Part shown: positions 59,351-64,000 of the stretch, one piece after another
How positions within the stretch are numbered: position 1 is the stretch's first letter
Layout of the letters: each line of letters begins with the position of its first letter
Source of the DNA: Sporosarcina sp.
GTDB lineage: Bacteria; Bacillota; Bacilli; Bacillales_A; Planococcaceae
Reading direction: 5' to 3'
DNA: 64,000 bases
NCBI RefSeq assembly: GCF_029257255.1
Contig: NZ_JARICI010000014.1
Location: forward strand, 31,765 to 95,764
Translations under genes and position numbers: made by a program
Notes under the pieces: model-generated
Seen by the model: the letters and a program-made list of their open reading frames with translations, nothing else
What the model was told of the DNA's origin: nothing
Databases searched by the model: none

Positions 59351-60601
59351 ATGAACGAAAATGAAATGATAAAGAAAATTGAAGTGCATGGCACGACGAA
59401 GATTTTCGGAAAGAATAGTAGGCGAGCTTCTCACATGCTGAAAGAAGGCAAGTCGAAACAGGAAATATTGAAAGCGACAGGTGCAACAGTCGGCGTGAAG
59501 AACGCTACTTTTGATGTTTATGACGGAGAAATTTTTGTCATCATGGGCTTGTCGGGGAGCGGAAAGTCGACGCTTGTCCGCATGCTTAATCGCCTTATTG
59601 ATCCAACAATGGGGAAGATTCTGATCGACGGGAAAGATATTGTCGAAATGAATAAAGAGCAACTGCGTGAAGTTCGACGGAAGAAAATCGGCATGGTATT
59701 CCAGAACTTTGCATTATTCCCGCATAAGACGATTCAGGAAAATACGGAATACGGCTTGGAAATCCAAGGCATTGCGAAAGCAACCCGTCAAGAGAAAGCG
59801 AAAGAGTCATTACGTCTTGTAGGGCTTGCGGGATACGAAGAGCAATATCCGAATCAGTTGAGTGGCGGCATGCAGCAGCGTGTGGGACTGGCCCGTGCGC
59901 TTGCGAATGATCCGGACGTTCTGCTGATGGACGAGGCGTTCAGTGCGCTCGATCCTTTGATTCGAAAAGATATGCAGGATGAATTGTTGCAGTTGCATCA
60001 TGATATGGGGAAGACGATTATTTTCATTACGCACGATCTTGATGAAGCATTGCGTATCGGTGACCGTATTGCGCTGATGAAAGACGGCGATATCGTACAG
60101 ATCGGGACGCCGGAAGAGATTCTCATGAGTCCATCCAATGAATATGTTGAGCGTTTCGTAGAAGATGTCGATTTATCGAAGGTGCTGACAGCAGGACATA
60201 TTATGAAGAAAGCGGATACAGTACAGGTGGACCGGGGTGCACGTGTTGCATTGCGTCTCATGAAGAAATTAAGCATTTCATCTATTTATGTAGTCGATAA
60301 AGGAAGTCGTCTGCTCGGGGCAGTTACGGCGCAAGATGCTGTTGCTGCCACGGAAGAAGGTAAGACTCTGGAAGATGTACTCATTCGAGATATTACGAAA
60401 GTGTCAAATGATACAGTGCTGACTGACCTGTTTGACGCAGTTTCGACTGCAACGGTTCCGGTGGCGGTCGTGGATGAACGCGATCATCTGCAGGGCATTA
60501 TTATCCGCGGTGCGTTAATTGGCGCGCTTGCAGGGGACGGACAGTTTATCAATAATGATCCTGTACCGGCAGAAACGGAAGAGGTGAGCACACATGAGTA
60601 A
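59351..60601 (+). CDS. opuAA: Glycine betaine ABC transporter ATP-binding protein (with CBS domains)
   Basis: GLSGSGKSTLVRMLNRLIDPTMG, LSGGMQQRVGLARAL; C-terminal CBS pair. Confidence 0.95.
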   Translation: MNENEMIKKIEVHGTTKIFGKNSRRASHMLKEGKSKQEILKATGATVGVKNATFDVYDGEIFVIMGLSGSGKSTLVRMLNRLIDPTMGKILIDGKDIVEMNKEQLREVRRKKIGMVFQNFALFPHKTIQENTEYGLEIQGIAKATRQEKAKESLRLVGLAGYEEQYPNQLSGGMQQRVGLARALANDPDVLLMDEAFSALDPLIRKDMQDELLQLHHDMGKTIIFITHDLDEALRIGDRIALMKDGDIVQIGTPEEILMSPSNEYVERFVEDVDLSKVLTAGHIMKKADTVQVDRGARVALRLMKKLSISSIYVVDKGSRLLGAVTAQDAVAATEEGKTLEDVLIRDITKVSNDTVLTDLFDAVSTATVPVAVVDERDHLQGIIIRGALIGALAGDGQFINNDPVPAETEEVSTHE

Positions 60602-61439
60602 GTTACCAAGATTACCATTTGCAGACTGGATTGACGTGGGAGTAGACTGGCTCGTTGTGACGTTCGGTACTTTGTTTGACGGCATTTCTGATTTCTTAAA
60701 GGGAATTGTCGAAGGATTGGTTACGGGGATGGACTTCGTTCCGTCGATATTATTGGCAATTATTTTCGCAGTAATTGCGTATGTATTGTCGACGCGCGGT
60801 ATCGCGTTGTTTACATTGATTGGATTATTGTTTATTGATTACTTGGGTTATTGGTACCCGATGTTGCAAATGCTTGCGCTCGTGCTGGCATCTGTCGCAA
60901 TCGCATTGATTATCGGGATACCTTTAGGGATTTTAGGTTCACAGTCACCGACTTCGAAGAGAATTATCAATCCGATACTTGATTTGATGCAGACAATGCC
61001 GGCGTTCGTTTACTTGCTGCCTGCAATCTTCTTCTTTAATATCGGAGTCGTACCGGGAGTTGTCGCGTCCGTTATCTTCTCGATGCCGCCAACAATCCGA
61101 TTGACAATGCTTGGTATTGAGCAGGTGCCGAAAGATTTAATTGAAGCAACAGAAGCATTCGGTTCAAAAACTTCTCAGCGATTGCTGAAAGTACAGATTC
61201 CATTAGCAAAATCAACAATCATGGCGGGTGTAAACCAGAGTATCATGCTTTCATTATCGATGGTGGTGATCGCTTCAATGGTTGGTGCGCCGGGACTCGG
61301 TGAGGAAGTGTACCGTTCCGTGACGCAGCTGAAGACGGGTAAAGGTTTTGAAACAGGGTTGTCGATCGTTATTGTAGCGATTATCCTGGACCGCATTACA
61401 CAGTACGCAGGTACGCGTAAGAGGAAAATAGTGAAATAA
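60594..61439 (+). CDS. opuAB: Glycine betaine ABC transporter permease
   Basis: DLMQTMPAFVYLLPAIFFFNIGVVPGVVASVIFSMPPTIRLT. Confidence 0.95.
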   Translation: MSKLPRLPFADWIDVGVDWLVVTFGTLFDGISDFLKGIVEGLVTGMDFVPSILLAIIFAVIAYVLSTRGIALFTLIGLLFIDYLGYWYPMLQMLALVLASVAIALIIGIPLGILGSQSPTSKRIINPILDLMQTMPAFVYLLPAIFFFNIGVVPGVVASVIFSMPPTIRLTMLGIEQVPKDLIEATEAFGSKTSQRLLKVQIPLAKSTIMAGVNQSIMLSLSMVVIASMVGAPGLGEEVYRSVTQLKTGKGFETGLSIVIVAIILDRITQYAGTRKRKIVK

Positions 61440-61440
61440 A

Positions 61441-61493
61441 GACGGGACTGCTCCGGAAATCATGTTTTTGATTTTCTGGGCAGTCTTTTTTGT
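61441..61493 (+). terminator. opuAB terminator
   Basis: GACGGGACTGCTCCGGAAATC...GATTTTCTGGGCAGTCTTTTTT. Confidence 0.7.
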
Positions 61494-61498
61494 GTGGA

Positions 61499-61645
61499 TG
61501 ATCATAAAAAGTTGAGAAGCGCTCGTACAGCATGGCTGAGTGATCATAGCAGCAACAAACTCGATCATACAGCATGGCTGAGTGATCATGGCAGCAACAA
61601 ACTCGATCATACAGTCTGCCTGCGCGCTCATAAGGAAAGCAAATC
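61499..61645. repeat. Degenerate 21-bp-period array, core (C/T)G(A/C)TCATA = reverse complement of TATGA(G/T)C(G/A)
   Basis: Units at 61499, 61520, 61541, 61562, 61583, 61604, 61625, exactly 21 bp apart; 42-bp higher-order dimer duplicated. Confidence 0.85.
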
Positions 61646-61736
61646 ATACTTGCAAGCTCCCATGGAATCTAGTATAGTAAGTGTAATATTCTGAACATAC
61701 CAACTGGTTAGTATAAGAGAAGGGGAGTCATAGATC

Positions 61737-62945
61737 ATGAACTTTTCATATTCAGAGAAAGTAGAAAAACTGCAGGCACAGGTCAAGGAGTTTATGGAGG
61801 AATATATTTATCCGAATGAAAGTGTATTCCGCAAGCAGCAGGAAGAGCAGGAAGATCGCTGGAATAAAGTACCGCCAATTATAGAGGAATTGAAATCTAA
61901 GGCAAAAGAGAAGGGACTTTGGAATTTATTCCTTCCTGACGACAGTGGTGGAGCAGGACTGACAAATCTTGAGTACGCGCCGCTTTGTGAAATTATGGGA
62001 CGGTCATTTATGGCACCGGAAATCTTCAATTGCAATGCGCCGGATACCGGCAATATGGAAGTGCTGGCGCGTTATGGCACGGATGAGCAGAAAAAGCAGT
62101 GGCTGGAACCTTTATTGGAAGGGGAAATCCGTTCCGCGTTCGCGATGACGGAGAAGGATGTCGCTTCAAGTGACGCGACGAATATCGAATCGAGCATAGT
62201 ACGCGACGGCGATGAGTATATTCTGAACGGTCGCAAGTGGTGGACGTCAGGTGCTGGAGACCCGCGCTGTAAAATTATGATTTTCATGGGGAAGAGTGAT
62301 CCGGATGCTGCGAAACATGAACAGCAGTCTATGATTCTGGTGCCCATGGATGCGGAAGGCGTAACGGTTGAGCGCATGTTGCCGGTTTTCGGCTATGATG
62401 ACGCGCCACATGGCCACGCAGAAATTTTATTTGAAAATGTTCGGGTACCGGCTGAGAATATGCTGTGGGGTGAAGGGAAAGGATTTGCAATTGCGCAGGG
62501 ACGCCTTGGGCCTGGTCGTATTCACCACTGCATGCGACTGATCGGAGCGGCGGAACGTTCATTGGAATTAATGTGCAAACGGGTGCAGGAGCGCGAAGCA
62601 TTCGGTAAGAAAATTGCGGAACAGGGTGTTGTGCAGCAGTGGATTGCGGAATCACGAATGGATATTGAGCAAGCTCGTCTGCTGACATTAAAAGCAGCAT
62701 ACATGATGGATACTGTCGGCAATAAAGTAGCGAAAGCAGAAATTGCGATGATCAAAGTAGTCGCGCCAAATATGGCATTGCGAGTGATCGACCGCGCAAT
62801 TCAGGCATTTGGCGGAGCGGGTGTCAGCGAAGACTTCCCGTTGGCCTATATGTATGCAGGATCCAGAACGCTGCGAATTGCGGATGGGCCGGATGAAGTT
62901 CACGCAAGACAAATTGCGAGACTCGAATTAAAAAAATATCGGTAA
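61737..62945 (+). CDS. Acyl-CoA dehydrogenase family protein
   Basis: Full-length ACAD motifs ([62 protein letters not shown]). Confidence 0.94.
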   Translation: MNFSYSEKVEKLQAQVKEFMEEYIYPNESVFRKQQEEQEDRWNKVPPIIEELKSKAKEKGLWNLFLPDDSGGAGLTNLEYAPLCEIMGRSFMAPEIFNCNAPDTGNMEVLARYGTDEQKKQWLEPLLEGEIRSAFAMTEKDVASSDATNIESSIVRDGDEYILNGRKWWTSGAGDPRCKIMIFMGKSDPDAAKHEQQSMILVPMDAEGVTVERMLPVFGYDDAPHGHAEILFENVRVPAENMLWGEGKGFAIAQGRLGPGRIHHCMRLIGAAERSLELMCKRVQEREAFGKKIAEQGVVQQWIAESRMDIEQARLLTLKAAYMMDTVGNKVAKAEIAMIKVVAPNMALRVIDRAIQAFGGAGVSEDFPLAYMYAGSRTLRIADGPDEVHARQIARLELKKYR

Positions 62946-62957
62946 AGAGGTGAGACG

Positions 62958-63728
62958 ATGAGTATTTTACATATGTTTTCATTGGAAGGAAAGACTGCGA
63001 TCGTCACTGGTGGAGGGCGTGGACTCGGTGCGCAGATTGCAGAAGCATATGCCGAAGCGGGAGCAAATGTCGTCATCTGCTCAAGAAATGCAGAAGCCTG
63101 TCAGGAAATGAGTGAAAAAATCAAGAGTATGGGAGTCGGATCACTCGCGGTAACATGCGACGTGACGAAACCTGTAGACGTGCAGAATGTGGTCTCTCAG
63201 ACAGTTGGACGGTTCGGCACAGTCGACATCCTCGTCAATAATAGCGGAGCGAGCTGGTCGGCACCAACAGAAGATATGCCGCTTGAAGCATGGAATAAGG
63301 TACTGGACGTCAACGTAACCGGCACATTTTTAATGAGCCAGGCAGCAGCGAAGGTCATGATCAAACAGAGAAGCGGCAAAATCATTAATATCGCCTCTAT
63401 CGCAGGCTTTGGCGGAACCCCGCCGTTCATGCAGACCATCGGCTACAACACAAGCAAAGGCGCCATCATGACAATGACCAAGGACATGGCAGTCAAATGG
63501 GGCCCTCATCAAATAAACATCAACGCCATAGCACCGGGCTTCTTCCCAACAAAAATGTCCAAAGTATTAATTGAACACGGCGAAAAAATGATCATGCAAA
63601 GCACCCCCCTTGGCAGACTAGGCAATGACTCCGATCTAAAAGGAGCAGCATTATTTCTAGCCTCCAGCGCTTCGAATTATATTACTGGAGATGTTTTGAA
63701 AGTAGACGGCGGTGCACATGCTTTTTGA
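62958..63728 (+). CDS. SDR-family oxidoreductase
   Basis: TGGGRGLG, NNSGAS, YNTSKGA, ITGDVLKVDGGAHAF. Confidence 0.94.
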   Translation: MSILHMFSLEGKTAIVTGGGRGLGAQIAEAYAEAGANVVICSRNAEACQEMSEKIKSMGVGSLAVTCDVTKPVDVQNVVSQTVGRFGTVDILVNNSGASWSAPTEDMPLEAWNKVLDVNVTGTFLMSQAAAKVMIKQRSGKIINIASIAGFGGTPPFMQTIGYNTSKGAIMTMTKDMAVKWGPHQININAIAPGFFPTKMSKVLIEHGEKMIMQSTPLGRLGNDSDLKGAALFLASSASNYITGDVLKVDGGAHAF

Positions 63729-64000
63729 TTTTTGTACTATATAGATGAAATTTTAGCAGAGGAATCATTATTACAGATTACTGGATTAGCAATATTATAT
63801 TCAAATTAATAGGTTTTAATCTGTGAGTAATGTTATTAAAGTAATCAATACTTGAGTTGCTTGGAGAGCAAGGCGGCGACTCCCTCTTGGAAATACGATA
63901 GTGACAAGGTTTATCGCGTTCTGAGTAAGACCAAAAAATATTTTTTTCGGATGTATCTGTAGTATGTGTTCCCTAAATATACATGACTTTACGTATTATG

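Noticed and set aside
55541-61645. CRISPR array
   Set aside because: Unit is 21 bp with an ~8-bp conserved core, no repeat/spacer partition, no cas genes in the window.
61275-61694. Repeat-containing ORFs on both strands (e.g. TAWLSDHSSNKLDH, MIEFVAAMITQPCC)
   Set aside because: 21-bp periodicity keeps several frames open; better explained as non-coding array.
63850-63930. GC-richer stretch GCAAGGCGGCGACTCCCTCTTGG near the right edge
   Set aside because: Possibly another Bacillaceae intergenic element, but too short and truncated by the window to support.

Overview
The window is low-to-mid GC Gram-positive DNA, most like Bacillaceae/Planococcaceae (Sporosarcina-like; this is an inference from protein families only).

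Content, left to right:
- ~0-13.4 kb: the 3' part of comM/yifB overlapping a RAYT-type (Y1/REP-associated) transposase, then a repeat-rich region of SLH-domain surface proteins and paralogous lipoproteins.
- 13.6-24 kb: a large secreted protein built of internal repeats, SbsA-Ig-like proteins, IS/comM debris and an EamA transporter.
- 24.4-30.1 kb: tctCBA with a convergent CitST-like two-component system.
- 30.6-36.2 kb: rbsRKDACB.
- 36.3-37.2 kb: a second RAYT flanked by inverted REP-like repeats.
- 37.2-41.7 kb: a sigma-70-like factor, a ComK-family gene, an Excalibur protein and an Ig-like/glucosaminidase protein.
- 42-44.4 kb: an MCP and a small membrane protein.
- 44.5-51.2 kb: a nitrous-oxide reductase (nos) cluster.
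- 51.7-55.4 kb: a Fur-box-preceded FecBCD-like transporter plus a HugZ-like protein and a DinB-like protein.
- 55.9-61.4 kb: a split opuA glycine-betaine system with a GbsR-like regulator.
- 61.7-63.7 kb: an acyl-CoA dehydrogenase and an SDR.

Most interesting unexplained structures:
1. Degenerate 21-bp-period arrays with a conserved TATGA(G/T)C(G/A) core at two distant loci in opposite orientation, plus an adjacent array with a TTGGN(G/T)CG core. All lie just downstream of terminators.
2. A leader upstream of comK with a Shine-Dalgarno, an 11-codon ORF ending inside a hairpin, and a terminator-like hairpin.
3. A dispersed ~40-bp REP-like family, RAYT genes, and repeated comM/RAYT fragments that together look like a REPtron-type system that has carried or duplicated comM sequence.
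4. A shared inverted repeat in front of both halves of the opuA/gbsR locus.

All calls were made by eye from the sequence and the supplied ORF translations; no searches were run.
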